A DNA stretch of 64,000 nt from Spartobacteria bacterium (lineage in GTDB: Bacteria; Verrucomicrobiota; Verrucomicrobiia; Chthoniobacterales; UBA10450). Of this stretch, positions 43,305-51,891 are shown piece by piece. The translations under genes were made by a program, and so were the position numbers. The stretch covers positions 310,001-374,000 of the forward strand of contig JAJPGZ010000002.1 of assembly GCA_021325495.1 (NCBI GenBank), in the 5' to 3' direction. Position 1 is the first letter of the stretch. Every line of letters starts with the position of its first letter. Under the pieces are notes generated by a model, which saw only the letters and a list, made by a program, of their open reading frames with translations, did not search any database and was not told the DNA's origin.

Positions 43305-45197
43305 ATGCACTTCCACACGGTGCCGAGCGAGCTGTCGATGATTACCGTTACTCCAGAGCGGAAGGCAATTTCTGATTACCTCAGCCGGATCAAATATGAC
43401 GATTTTCCAGAGTTCGTCCGCGATGTCCTGAAGTCACAGGGACATAGCGACGTGCGTATCACCGATGGACCGGGCGATGAAAAGCAGGACCTGTTATCAA
43501 CGACGCCAATCGGTGAGCGACAGCTGACACAGTGCAAACATACGATTCACGCGGAACAGCACTATTCTGGAGATGAACTCGATCTGCTTTTCGCCGCCTG
43601 TAATCGAAAGAATTGCACGCGTGGATTGTTCGCGACCAACGGCGACCTTACGCCGCAAGCGAAGCGTTACATCACCGACCGTGAATATGCGCGACTGGCA
43701 ACGCAGCAGGGAACGGCGCGGATCGAGTTAGAGTACTGGAACGGCACGCGCATTTGGGACCTGATCGCGACGAATAATGCGATTTTGAACAAATGGTTCA
43801 GCGGAATGGGCCAGACGCACGGTCTCCGCAGCTTCTCATTTGAGTTGGTGATTCAACGAATGCCGGATCGAAAAATCGACGCGATCAGATCTGCCGATGT
43901 CGTCTCAGCATTGGGCGGCGCAGTCGCGAAAAGTGCTGGCGGAGCACAGGAAGGAAAGCTGGGCGATAACATTCGGTTTACTATCGAGGATTGGTTCGCG
44001 AACGATCTGAATCTCGGCGTGAATTTCGTTGGCCCTCCGACCGAGCACCGTCTCGTGAATATTCCGCTCGCGGCGCTGAAGGTGCGCGTCACAATCGCTG
44101 ATTCGGTTGGGCAATACGATCCCGCGAAATACCGAGATCAGGTTGTCGAGTTTATCGGCTCCCGCGCCTTACCGACGCTTGCCGGAGGGAAGTGGTGGCA
44201 AATGATTGCTACGCCGGCTCAGGCGTTTTTGTTCCTGCAGGACATTGTGCAGCCGAAAGTGATCACGATCGCCGACGCGGCGACTTTCGTGCGCGTGGCC
44301 GCGGGAGCCGTCAGTGGCGAAAAGGAATGGCTGTCACTCTCGAACGCGGAGTACACGCGGGTGACCGAAAACGGCGGGGACGAGTTACACTGGAAGCACA
44401 TTGCGTCAGACACGCTGATCAGGATTTATGTATCGCAACGGCCGCATCCTGTTGCAGCGTACGAGCATTCATTGCGGCAAGTAGCGCTCACGAAGCAGAT
44501 CGCGAATTATGAATTTCGCGCGATTGCGCAGGTTGCGCCTAACGACTTTGACCGCGTTCGTCACCTTATTAGCGATCCGAGATGCATCCTGATGTCGTCC
44601 GATCGAGGTGAACTGTTTTGGGCATTTCCGCCGGGAACAGAACCGGAAAAGATCGCCGAGATTGATGCGAAGCTAGGGCAGCAGGGATTTAAAGTTCTGC
44701 TCGTCGCCGATGAAGACCGGGCCAAGCTGGTAGACTGGATTGATGTCACGCCACCGGATACGGAATGGTTTCTCAACGACTCGGAAGGCGATCTCGTCGT
44801 TCCGGTCGCGTTGGATAAGCGCATGTTTTGGCTGACGAGAGAAATCGAGCTGCGCCGGCCGGAGAAGATCGACACATGGATGGAGTTAGTCACATTCAAG
44901 GCACAGTACGAAGTGCAGCATGGTTACGACTTCATGCGCGGAAAGACTCAGGCCCATCTATCCGGCTCCGAAATTCAGCCGCTGCTGTTTGATGTGCTTA
45001 CGATGCGCGGAGGCCGGATGTTGGATTTCGTATTTGCGAATCGGAAACTGAATATCAATCTCCGCATCCGCGAAGAATCAGTTGATGCAACTGAAGCAGT
45101 GATCCCGAGATACATCGCAGAGCTTCAGCACCTAACAGACGAGATACTGACGATCGTCCGCAAAGAAGTGTCGCACACCGAGCCAGTGCTCGTTTGA
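43305..45197 (+). CDS. Mrr-like restriction endonuclease domain fused to a large unknown region
   Basis: About 630 residues from the ATG at 43305, which has AAGGTG 8 bp upstream; ATGs at 43242 and 43266 are alternatives. Residues about 20-130 match the Mrr/PD-(D/E)xK pattern: DDFPEFVRDVLKSQGH, TDGPGDEKQDLL with the metal-binding Asp, QLTQCKH with the Gln-x-Lys, and GLFATNGDLTPQAKRYI. The remaining 500 residues have no family I recognise. Mrr proteins cleave modified or foreign DNA, so it may be a defence nuclease with its own sensor. It carries one AAGATCGACA (44865-44874) and one CCTAACGA motif, unlike most of the island. Confidence 0.65.
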   Translation: MHFHTVPSELSMITVTPERKAISDYLSRIKYDDFPEFVRDVLKSQGHSDVRITDGPGDEKQDLLSTTPIGERQLTQCKHTIHAEQHYSGDELDLLFAACNRKNCTRGLFATNGDLTPQAKRYITDREYARLATQQGTARIELEYWNGTRIWDLIATNNAILNKWFSGMGQTHGLRSFSFELVIQRMPDRKIDAIRSADVVSALGGAVAKSAGGAQEGKLGDNIRFTIEDWFANDLNLGVNFVGPPTEHRLVNIPLAALKVRVTIADSVGQYDPAKYRDQVVEFIGSRALPTLAGGKWWQMIATPAQAFLFLQDIVQPKVITIADAATFVRVAAGAVSGEKEWLSLSNAEYTRVTENGGDELHWKHIASDTLIRIYVSQRPHPVAAYEHSLRQVALTKQIANYEFRAIAQVAPNDFDRVRHLISDPRCILMSSDRGELFWAFPPGTEPEKIAEIDAKLGQQGFKVLLVADEDRAKLVDWIDVTPPDTEWFLNDSEGDLVVPVALDKRMFWLTREIELRRPEKIDTWMELVTFKAQYEVQHGYDFMRGKTQAHLSGSEIQPLLFDVLTMRGGRMLDFVFANRKLNINLRIREESVDATEAVIPRYIAELQHLTDEILTIVRKEVSHTEPVLV

Positions 45198-45241
45198 TGA
45201 GGTGCGCGTATTTCGCGTGCAGCTTCAACCACGAACCGCCT

Positions 45242-45931
45242 TTAAGGCTCTCCGTTCGGGCTCAGGGATAGCAATTCTTTCAATTCTTGATCGGGTATCT
45301 CATACCAGGACCCGTGAATACGAAACTGCCGGTAGCGAGAGTGAAGGGTTGATTCCCATGAGAGCGGCTCACTGACTTCCCAAACTTTAAGAAGCTCCGA
45401 ACCATGAGGCAAAGAGCGCTCGTACGACTTGTACCGTTGCGAAGAACAGGCTTTGCCGATCCTGATTCGCCCAGCAGATTGCACGATATAAACAAGGCCA
45501 GGCTTCTGCTGTTGAACATGTCGCGCCAACAGCTCTGGCGGGAGGCGATCATCGTCCTCCGATGTCGAATAATAATATGGATAAGGGTCGGCCATGCGGT
45601 GTTCGAACGACGTGTGACAGCCATCACACGTCATTGACTCGGCGCCCTCGCCAGGAGGGTCGTACTCGTCGCGTCCTGAATCTGACTGCACATATCCATC
45701 GGGATTCCAGACCTCCTGCCCGCCGGTAACGAAGACGCGTTCACCTTCTGCTTTGCACGTTGGACACGTTATGGTCTCTGATCGAGAGGCGTCTTTCTGT
45801 GCCCAAATCCAGCGGCCGTGCTGCCAACCGTTGATCCAGCAATCATGATCAGTCGTTTCTACTGCATAGGGATTTGCACTGTGGTCAAGTCCGGCACGGC
45901 CCGCTGAATCTCCTTGGTGATACGAAATCAT
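45242..45931 (-). CDS. RMF-like, zinc-ribbon and GIY-YIG (MUG113/T5orf172-like) protein
   Basis: A 229-residue protein in three parts. Residues about 8-42 resemble ribosome-modulation-factor/CrpP sequences (GRAGLDHSANPY...WINGWQHGRW). Residues about 55-112 carry CPTCK and CDGCH knuckles. Residues about 145-220 match the GIY-YIG nuclease superfamily of the MUG113 type: LVYIVQSAGRIRIGKA, Arg, the catalytic-type Glu in WESTLH, and FRIHGSWYEI. It is the last gene of a tight three-gene minus-strand set (2 bp after the small gene). The combination is unusual. A nucleic-acid-targeting role, possibly defensive, is inferred. Confidence 0.6.
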   Translation of the reverse strand: MISYHQGDSAGRAGLDHSANPYAVETTDHDCWINGWQHGRWIWAQKDASRSETITCPTCKAEGERVFVTGGQEVWNPDGYVQSDSGRDEYDPPGEGAESMTCDGCHTSFEHRMADPYPYYYSTSEDDDRLPPELLARHVQQQKPGLVYIVQSAGRIRIGKACSSQRYKSYERSLPHGSELLKVWEVSEPLSWESTLHSRYRQFRIHGSWYEIPDQELKELLSLSPNGEP

Positions 45932-45933
45932 CT

Positions 45934-46140
45934 CTAATGCGCTGCTAAATTGCGCTCAACCTGCCTCGTCTCGAATTCAATTTTCGTTTCCAGATTTTCG
46001 ATGGCCGATCGTTTCTTCAATCTTCGGCGATGCTGAAGATGCTCCAGCAACATTTGCGAGTGAACGAGGCAATTCGAATCGCCGTCTCGTATTCCTCGAT
46101 CGGCAAGCGTGAAGTAATAGTTCTCGTCGTGTCGCAACAT
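45934..46140 (-). CDS. Small hypothetical protein in the three-gene set
   Basis: A 68-residue protein from the ATG at 46140, 8 bp after the stop of the upstream gene and 2 bp before the next gene. It starts with a short beta-like region (MLRHDENYYFTLADRG), followed by a basic then acidic helix (about 33-65) that may be a coiled coil. No family match. Its tight spacing on both sides supports it as a real gene. Confidence 0.5.
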   Translation of the reverse strand: MLRHDENYYFTLADRGIRDGDSNCLVHSQMLLEHLQHRRRLKKRSAIENLETKIEFETRQVERNLAAH

Positions 46141-46148
46141 CAGCTCAA

Positions 46149-46706
46149 CTACTTGTACGGCACTCCCCAGAGATAGCCTTGTCCCTGAATGCCCCAGACT
46201 GATGCCGGGTATAAGCCAATAGCGGTAACTTCCCCATATGCTTCGATTGACGAATGGTCTGAGATCCACACTTCGATAAAACCGGAATTGCTGAAGTCGT
46301 TCGCCATCGATGAATCAGCCGGCCAGTCTTCAAACCGATAACCTTCTGGAAGGTCCAGCACCAAAATCGTTGCATCCGGATGCTTCCAGTGCGGCTTCCG
46401 ACGCTTACGTTCCTTGGACGCGAGGGCACGAGCGGCCGCCCAGAAGACCGCGAAATTATCCAACTCTCCGCTATAGGCTTGGCACGCCTCCAGAATCTCA
46501 GTTCGCTCTGGATTGTATTCGATTCGTGTGTGCTCGATACCGACCAAGCTGCCGTCAGGACGCCTGCAGACGAAATCCGGTGCTTCGGAATCAGCGACCA
46601 GAATCAGTTTCTCGCCGGTGGCCGACGTTCGCGCCGCCAGAAAATACTCGAGATGCTCTCGTTCGGACTCCTTGCTGAAAAGCGCCACATCCGAATATAA
46701 CGGCAA
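46149..46706 (-). CDS. Possible nuclease-like hypothetical protein
   Basis: About 185 residues if started at the TTG at 46706; a GTG at 46688 is also possible. The longer reading up to 46871 runs into GC-rich repeat-like DNA and looks spurious. Residues about 20-60 contain APDFVCRRPDGSLVGIEHTRIEY, a pattern like the PD-(D/E)xK core of small island nucleases but with His-Thr after the Glu instead of a Lys. Later parts (DATILVLDLPEGYRFEDW, VTAIGLYPASVWGIQG) are beta-rich. It is the first gene of the three-gene set. Tentative. Confidence 0.45.
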   Translation of the reverse strand: MPLYSDVALFSKESEREHLEYFLAARTSATGEKLILVADSEAPDFVCRRPDGSLVGIEHTRIEYNPERTEILEACQAYSGELDNFAVFWAAARALASKERKRRKPHWKHPDATILVLDLPEGYRFEDWPADSSMANDFSNSGFIEVWISDHSSIEAYGEVTAIGLYPASVWGIQGQGYLWGVPYK

Positions 46707-46914
46707 TTGCGAGCGAAGTCTCCTTCCTCTGCGTGGGTTTCGCACGCCCGCAGCATGTCGCGCGCTCTTCAGCTCAAGGCGCTTGGTCGCGCACCCATGC
46801 GGCTGCGCAAGCAGCGGCATTATCGCAGGAAAGAACGCCCGCGAAGTCTCCGGGCGCGCGGAGCGGCGCACGCCCGGAGGAAGCTTGGAGTCTTCGCGTT
46901 TGGCAGCGCGTTGC

Positions 46915-47316
46915 CTAGACTCGCGCGCCTTTGCTCTGTTGCTGACGCGGCGTGATGGTGCGCAGTGTTCGTGAGGCGATCGACATCATCGCGCGCTCCT
47001 GCTGTTCGGCGGGCAGATTCTTCACGAGCTTTTTGTACGCTTCCTTCAGCTCGGGATTCGCTTCGAGTTGTTTCATCACGCTGCTGCGGATGCGTTCGCG
47101 GCGCTCGACTTTGTTGACCTTCTGCAACACGAGCATGCGTTCCAGCCGCTCTCGCGGAAGGCCCTGGATGTAGGCCCATTCCTTCGGATTGGCCTGGATG
47201 TAGGCGTCGATCTTGGCATTGATCTCCACGTTGTCGCGGAGCTTCTGCGAGTCGCCGCCGGCATCGGCGGATGCGCCGTTGCCGTTCGTATTCTTATCGG
47301 ATCGTTTCAGACTCAT
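46915..47316 (-). CDS. Hypothetical protein downstream of the T4SS genes
   Basis: A 133-residue, highly charged, mostly helical protein without signal or membrane segment. The N-terminal 28 residues are polar and probably disordered (NTNGNGASADAGGDSQ); the rest (KIDAYIQANPKEWAYIQGLPRERLERMLVLQKVNKVERRERIRSSVMKQL) is helical. It lies at the downstream end of the VirB/Trb cluster on the same strand, 6 bp after the 73-residue gene. I do not recognise it. It could be a DNA-transfer accessory or regulator. Confidence 0.55.
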   Translation of the reverse strand: MSLKRSDKNTNGNGASADAGGDSQKLRDNVEINAKIDAYIQANPKEWAYIQGLPRERLERMLVLQKVNKVERRERIRSSVMKQLEANPELKEAYKKLVKNLPAEQQERAMMSIASRTLRTITPRQQQSKGARV

Positions 47317-47322
47317 AGTTTA

Positions 47323-47544
47323 TTAATTGGCAGCGGCAGTGGTTTGACGAAGAGCGTCGATGATCTCGCCGCAGAAGAGATCAACGAGCTCGAAGGCGTC
47401 CTCGTGCTCGACCGCCAGGCTCATGAGGAACTCGGGTCCGGGCGAAGCGCCGAGCCTCTGCTCGACCTCCTCGCTTGCTTCTGAGTACCTTGAAACGGTG
47501 GTCGGGGGCACGGTGACGATGACAGGTTGGTTGTCGGTTTTCAT
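47323..47544 (-). CDS. Small acidic hypothetical protein in the T4SS operon
   Basis: A 73-residue protein, rich in Glu, Val and Leu, with no signal peptide. It sits between the coiled-coil lipoprotein gene and the charged 133-residue gene with short gaps (13 and 6 bp), which supports co-transcription with the conjugation cluster. No family match. Confidence 0.5.
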   Translation of the reverse strand: MKTDNQPVIVTVPPTTVSRYSEASEEVEQRLGASPGPEFLMSLAVEHEDAFELVDLFCGEIIDALRQTTAAAN

Positions 47545-47557
47545 AAAGTGCGTCGAA

Positions 47558-48115
47558 TCACCATTTGTCTTGGGGTGACGGCGAAGGTGAAGAAGCGGCC
47601 GGCTTGCGTTCGCGGAGCTTTACGTCGAGCGCATCGAGCTGCTCACGCAAAGTGGCCACGTCGCGCTTCAACTCGAGGTTCTGCTTGGCGATCTCCTGAG
47701 TTTGGTTGACTGCGTGGCTGAGTTCACCCAGGCGCTGATTGAGCGCGGCGGTTTGTTCGGTGAATGCTCGGGTTGCTGCGCGCTGCTTGTTTACTTCAGC
47801 GACGACTGCGTCATTCGCGGAGACACTCGGCGGTTGAACCGTATTACGCCGCGGGAGCGCGGCGCCATTGTTCGGACGAAGATCCCACCGAGCGCTCGTC
47901 TCGACGCGATAGAGCGGATGCCCTTCATGCATCACGAATGGATCGCGCGCATCGACGTAGCGTCCGAGCCGGTATTCTCTCAGTTGCTCGTTCGTGCGCA
48001 GTCCGTCCGAAGCGACGGGCTGACCGGCCGGAGCGGGAGCGACTGCGATTTTGTGCGGCGGACGCGAAGCGCACGCAGCTAGAAAGACAATGGGAATAAA
48101 GAGCAGTTGTTTCAT
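47558..48115 (-). CDS. Lipoprotein with C-terminal coiled coil in the T4SS operon
   Basis: A 185-residue protein. The signal ends in a lipobox, with the acylated Cys at residue 15 (VFLAACAS). A Pro/Ala-rich stretch follows, then a coiled coil (about 105-170; VVAEVNKQRAATRAFTEQTAALNQRLGELSHAVNQ). It overlaps the TrbI/VirB10-like gene by 4 bp. By position it might stabilise the outer-membrane core, a VirB7 or TrbH-like part, but sequence does not prove this. Confidence 0.65.
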   Translation of the reverse strand: MKQLLFIPIVFLAACASRPPHKIAVAPAPAGQPVASDGLRTNEQLREYRLGRYVDARDPFVMHEGHPLYRVETSARWDLRPNNGAALPRRNTVQPPSVSANDAVVAEVNKQRAATRAFTEQTAALNQRLGELSHAVNQTQEIAKQNLELKRDVATLREQLDALDVKLRERKPAASSPSPSPQDKW

Positions 48116-49221
48116 CGTGTGTTAGTAGGCTGGAGAGTTGAGGGAGCCGAATCGCGTGGAGCGGCCGCGCCGTCCGAAATCGGTGCGATGAACGCGCGCT
48201 GCGGCCCCGGCGAAGGAGTCGGCGAGGCATCGTCGGCAGCGTGCAACGCGGCCGTGAGGGTTCCGCCGATCTTCGCATCCTCTTCATCGACGGTTTGCGT
48301 GATGTAGAGATAGAACTGCTTGCCGGCTGGGACGCGGACGTAGAAGCCGTCGCGTTCGATTGCGTTAAGAATCTGCTGCGCATACCGATCGAGCACTGCT
48401 TGCGCGCCCTTCAGTGGTGCGTTTTGCAAGCTCGGCAGCGTAAACGTGCCGAACGCGGAGATCCCTTTGTCGGTGAATGCCTCGGCCGCGCCGCTTAGCA
48501 ACGCTGCAACGTACAGTTTCACCTCCGCGAGGTTGTCGGTTTTCAGCAGTTTGCCGCGAAGTCCTGCGCTTCCGTCAGTGATTCCCCAGGTGCCGGTGTC
48601 CGCGTCGCGATCGTGATCCAGCGCCAGACCGGAAACATTCAGCTCCTGTCCATTTTGCCAGACGAGTGTCCACCGTCCGTTGCTCGCAATGCGCTCGCGA
48701 GCGCGATCCACCTGCGCGCTTCCGTGGACTTCAGTGCCAGCAGGAATGATCAACTGGCCGTGGTGGAAAATATCCTCGGTGACCAATCCGATAATCGGTG
48801 TCTGAATCGATGACGAATCGACCGTGATGACAAGCTCGCAGGGAATCAGTCGTCCAAACGGCGCGAAGTCATCGCTAAACTTCTTCGGTTCCTTCGTGGG
48901 AGCCGCGGGTGTGTCAGCGACGACGCTGAGAACTGGGAAAAGTGGAGTGCTGTCCGGCTTCGGCGCCGAAGGAGCGGGCGTTGCTTCCGGCTTCTGGTTT
49001 GCGCTTTTCGGATCGAAAGGCACCATGTCCCGCCGCACGGTCTCCGGCATTTGCGGGGCGCTATCCTTTTTGCCGAATAGCTTTGCCGGGACTAGCGATA
49101 CTCGCTGTTGAGACGGGCGCCGGCTGTTCACGAGGATCAGCACAACGAGCAGGCCGAGCAAAAACAGCGTGAGTGCGCCGGTCGGCGAGCGGAAGAAATT
49201 GAGAAAGCGACGCGGAGTCAT
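48112..49221 (-). CDS. Conjugal transfer protein TrbI / VirB10-like
   Basis: A 369-residue T4SS core protein. One N-terminal membrane helix (about 14-32) is followed by a Pro/Ser/Ala-rich periplasmic linker and a C-terminal VirB10/TrbI domain (PCELVITVDSSSIQTPIIGLVTEDIFHHGQLIIPAGTEVHGSAQVD near 127-171). VirB10 spans inner and outer membrane and gates the channel. It overlaps VirB9-like and lipoprotein genes by 4 bp on each side. Confidence 0.82.
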   Translation of the reverse strand: MTPRRFLNFFRSPTGALTLFLLGLLVVLILVNSRRPSQQRVSLVPAKLFGKKDSAPQMPETVRRDMVPFDPKSANQKPEATPAPSAPKPDSTPLFPVLSVVADTPAAPTKEPKKFSDDFAPFGRLIPCELVITVDSSSIQTPIIGLVTEDIFHHGQLIIPAGTEVHGSAQVDRARERIASNGRWTLVWQNGQELNVSGLALDHDRDADTGTWGITDGSAGLRGKLLKTDNLAEVKLYVAALLSGAAEAFTDKGISAFGTFTLPSLQNAPLKGAQAVLDRYAQQILNAIERDGFYVRVPAGKQFYLYITQTVDEEDAKIGGTLTAALHAADDASPTPSPGPQRAFIAPISDGAAAPRDSAPSTLQPTNTR

Positions 49222-50105
49222 TGTGGAAGTGGTGCGGGCTCGATATCTTTCGAGTCGGGCGTATTGATTTCGACCGCCGGATCGCGGCGCGAGAGCAAGA
49301 ACGTGAAGTCGTTCTTCAGGGAGAGATCATTGCGGCCGTTCGGTCCGCCGCTTACGACGACATAGCCAATTGTTGATTCGTGTGGCGCGATCGTGCTGAG
49401 GAGATCCGTAACCGGCGGATTGAACACACGCTCGGCTACTCGGATTTCCAGTCGTTCCGGCGCGTGTTCGATTGCTTTGTCTGTGCGATTCGCAATGACC
49501 AGGTGGAAAACAATCGCATCGTCATTTACGAAACGAAACGCTTCCGTCAGGCGCACTTCGTAATCACCGCAATCGCTGATCACTGGCTTCTCGCGATGAT
49601 CGGCGTACTCGACGCCGGCCAGCGCATCGGGCTGTTGCATCTGCAGCAGCGGGAACGCCTTTGCCTTGTCGATCAAACCGAGCAGGCGAGGCGGCGTAAG
49701 CGGACGCGGAGTTCGGGTTGATCTCTCAGGTCCATTTCGAAGAACGATCGAATACAAAGGCTCCGCGCTTTCATGTAGTTCGAAGGCATAGGTTCGGCTG
49801 TTCCATCGAACGTTTAGATTCGTGACGGCGTCTTTTGCGAGCGCTCGCAGGGATAGGAAGGCGGTTCCCTTTGTGTGCGCGACTTGAAACAGGCCCGGCG
49901 TCTTCCCGTCCAGGGTCAGCAACGCCCCGTCGATCGCAGCGATTGGCGACGGAAAGCTGATTGTCGTCACTCGCGTTCCTGAAACCGGCACTGTGTAGAC
50001 GGTGTGATCGTCGAGTGTGAAATCCTGTATCCGCTGCTCGGTCGCATGCGCACTCATTCCGACGATCGGAAAGCTGAGGAGAATTAGCCTAACGAGTCGG
50101 TTCAT
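49218..50105 (-). CDS. Conjugal transfer protein TrbG / VirB9-like
   Basis: A 295-residue exported protein with a signal peptide (about 1-21, ending SAHATE). Beta-rich sequence with a C-terminal half that fits the VirB9/TrbG outer-membrane core domain (YEVRLTEAFRFVNDDAIVFHLVIANRTDKAIEHAPERLEIRV near 183-225). The identity rests partly on its place between the VirB8-like and VirB10-like genes. It overlaps virB8 by 17 bp and virB10 by 4 bp. Confidence 0.68.
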   Translation of the reverse strand: MNRLVRLILLSFPIVGMSAHATEQRIQDFTLDDHTVYTVPVSGTRVTTISFPSPIAAIDGALLTLDGKTPGLFQVAHTKGTAFLSLRALAKDAVTNLNVRWNSRTYAFELHESAEPLYSIVLRNGPERSTRTPRPLTPPRLLGLIDKAKAFPLLQMQQPDALAGVEYADHREKPVISDCGDYEVRLTEAFRFVNDDAIVFHLVIANRTDKAIEHAPERLEIRVAERVFNPPVTDLLSTIAPHESTIGYVVVSGGPNGRNDLSLKNDFTFLLSRRDPAVEINTPDSKDIEPAPLPQ

Positions 50106-50757
50106 ACTTGAAGTCCTGGATTGCGGTCGGGAAGCGACCGTTCTCGACCATGTTGGGATTGCGCAGCATTTTTAGCTTGAGCGTGAACGGCACCGCCTCG
50201 GTAAAGGCGCGCTCTTGGAAAATGCCGCTGCGGATTAGCTGGCCGGTGACTTGTGTTAGAACGGCATCGCTGCGCGTTTCGAGAAAGTCGATCTTCGCGA
50301 TCTCGGCTTTCTGATGCAGCTCTTTCGCTTTGAACTCGGACTCCTCGGCGGACCATTCCGCGAGCGCCTTCTCGTGCGCTTGTTTGAGGAACATCTGCTT
50401 CAGCAGCTCCGGATGATCGAAGCCTTTCGGATTGCGCTCCAGAAAAGCGATGGCCGCGACGGTGCTTTGTTCCGCGTGCAGTTCGCGCGCTTCCTGAAAT
50501 TGCAGGAGCGGCGACACGAAAAACGTTCCGGCCGGATCGACGATTACGACGCGCTCACGTTCTTTGAGTGTGCGAGCGAGATGGATACGTTCGACCGCTG
50601 CGCCAATCAGGATCGCGACTGCGGCCAGGAACCAAAATCGCGCAAGGCGATCTTTGTCGACGAAAATGCGAACTGGATCGACATCGCGCCGACGCACATT
50701 GCGCGGACGTTGCGCAGCGGGCGTGGTTGTTCGTAGATCGGAAGAGATTGCTTCCAT
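50089..50757 (-). CDS. Conjugal transfer protein TrbF / VirB8-like
   Basis: A 222-residue inner-membrane protein with one helix (about 41-58; FWFLAAVAILIGAAVERI) and a periplasmic domain. Charged Lys/Glu-rich central helices are followed by a beta-type C-terminus (AVPFTLKLKMLRNPNMVENGRFPTAIQDFKYEP). VirB8 nucleates channel assembly between the inner-membrane complex and VirB9/B10. It starts 2 bp after virB6 ends. The identity is mainly from architecture and gene order. Confidence 0.65.
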   Translation of the reverse strand: MEAISSDLRTTTPAAQRPRNVRRRDVDPVRIFVDKDRLARFWFLAAVAILIGAAVERIHLARTLKERERVVIVDPAGTFFVSPLLQFQEARELHAEQSTVAAIAFLERNPKGFDHPELLKQMFLKQAHEKALAEWSAEESEFKAKELHQKAEIAKIDFLETRSDAVLTQVTGQLIRSGIFQERAFTEAVPFTLKLKMLRNPNMVENGRFPTAIQDFKYEPTR

Positions 50758-50759
50758 TG

Positions 50760-51854
50760 TTAGCCCCGTGAGCGCATGAGGAGTTCACGCACAGCGTCGT
50801 CACCGCTCGGATCGTTCTTCTTTGGCTTGCGCGGCCGACGCGACATGCCGGGCGAGCTTCCGATTGAGCCGACCATACTTCCCAACGGCGAATAGGAGCT
50901 GCCACTGGTGGATGCTTCCGCAGCGCCCAAAAGAGCCGCGCCTCCACTGGCTGCGGCACCGGCAGCGAATCCGGCAAATCCGCCCGCGCCACCAAAGGCG
51001 ACTGCGGCTCCGGCGCCGGCGGTAGCGCCCGCAACTCCAGCTGTCGTTGCTGTCGTGACAAGTCCTTGTCCGACCTGCGCACCGGTTGCGATCGCCTTCT
51101 GAAGAATAATTGGCGCGGCGATTGTGCTTGAGATCAGCCACAGTGCCAGCGCGGCCAGGCCCATCAGGTTTTGCAGGCCATAACCAGCGGCGCCGGTGAA
51201 ACCGCCAGAGGCGAGAAAGCTTTGGTCGGTCATGAATTGAATCAAACCGGACGTGAGAATTGACGCCGCTCCCCAGCCGAGCGGCCAGCAGATGACGCCG
51301 ACATATCCGAGTAGAAATCCGACGCCAATCGAATGCAGCGTTCGCACGGCAAGGAAGCCGATGAAGATCGGTGCCAGCGCGTAGCCTACGTAAAGAATGA
51401 ACTTCTGAACGAGATAAGCATAGAAAACGATGACGCTCGCGAGAAACCCGAGCAGCCACATCACGCCCGAGATGAACATCTCGAAGAGCGCATGTGCATC
51501 GAGCAGGTCCCACCAAGACTTGAAAGTGCCTGCGTTGGGGTTACCGCTCTTCAGCGTAAGGGCCTGCTTGTATTGCTCGTAAACGCGGGCCGGATCGGCG
51601 TGCAGCGTTTCCCTTACCGTCGTATCGACGACCGTTGCCGCTTGGTTGGACCAGGTCGGCAGATAGGCGAGTGTGGCGGCAATCGCGAACGTGCGACCGA
51701 CAGTCCGCAGGTATGCGCTCGGGCTGCGATGGCCGGTGACCGTCGAAGACACAACACCGATCGCCAGCAGCACGAACGCGATCGGCGTAAGCACGCGGTT
51801 CATCTCCGCGCACTGGCTGAGGAAATTTGGAAACAGCGTGTTGAAGTCGTTCAT
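50760..51854 (-). CDS. Conjugal transfer protein TrbL / VirB6-like
   Basis: A 364-residue polytopic inner-membrane protein with about six helices between residues 18 and 245 and the TrbL-type pattern FISGVMWLLGFLASVIVFYAYLVQKFILYVGYALAPIFIGFLAVR. The C-terminal 110 residues are a Gly/Ala-rich low-complexity tail that ends basic (SRRPRKPKKND). VirB6 lines the inner-membrane part of the DNA-transfer channel. It lies between virB5-like and virB8-like genes. Confidence 0.82.
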   Translation of the reverse strand: MNDFNTLFPNFLSQCAEMNRVLTPIAFVLLAIGVVSSTVTGHRSPSAYLRTVGRTFAIAATLAYLPTWSNQAATVVDTTVRETLHADPARVYEQYKQALTLKSGNPNAGTFKSWWDLLDAHALFEMFISGVMWLLGFLASVIVFYAYLVQKFILYVGYALAPIFIGFLAVRTLHSIGVGFLLGYVGVICWPLGWGAASILTSGLIQFMTDQSFLASGGFTGAAGYGLQNLMGLAALALWLISSTIAAPIILQKAIATGAQVGQGLVTTATTAGVAGATAGAGAAVAFGGAGGFAGFAAGAAASGGAALLGAAEASTSGSSYSPLGSMVGSIGSSPGMSRRPRKPKKNDPSGDDAVRELLMRSRG

Positions 51855-51891
51855 CGGTGATTCAGCCTTTCACTCGTTAGGCGCTCGCGGC

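Noticed and set aside
45934-46269. 111-residue reading of the small island gene
   Set aside because: The first 43 codons overlap the upstream gene in another frame; the start at 46140 gives clean operon spacing.
46707-46914. N-terminal extension of the nuclease-like gene up to 46871
   Set aside because: The region is GC-rich, repeat-like and Arg/Ala-biased, unlike the rest of the protein; a start near 46706 is preferred.
47209-50292. GTCGATCTT near-matches in the island (about 47209 and 50286)
   Set aside because: They match only nine of ten bases, lacking the leading T, and are as rare as expected by chance; not counted as motif copies.
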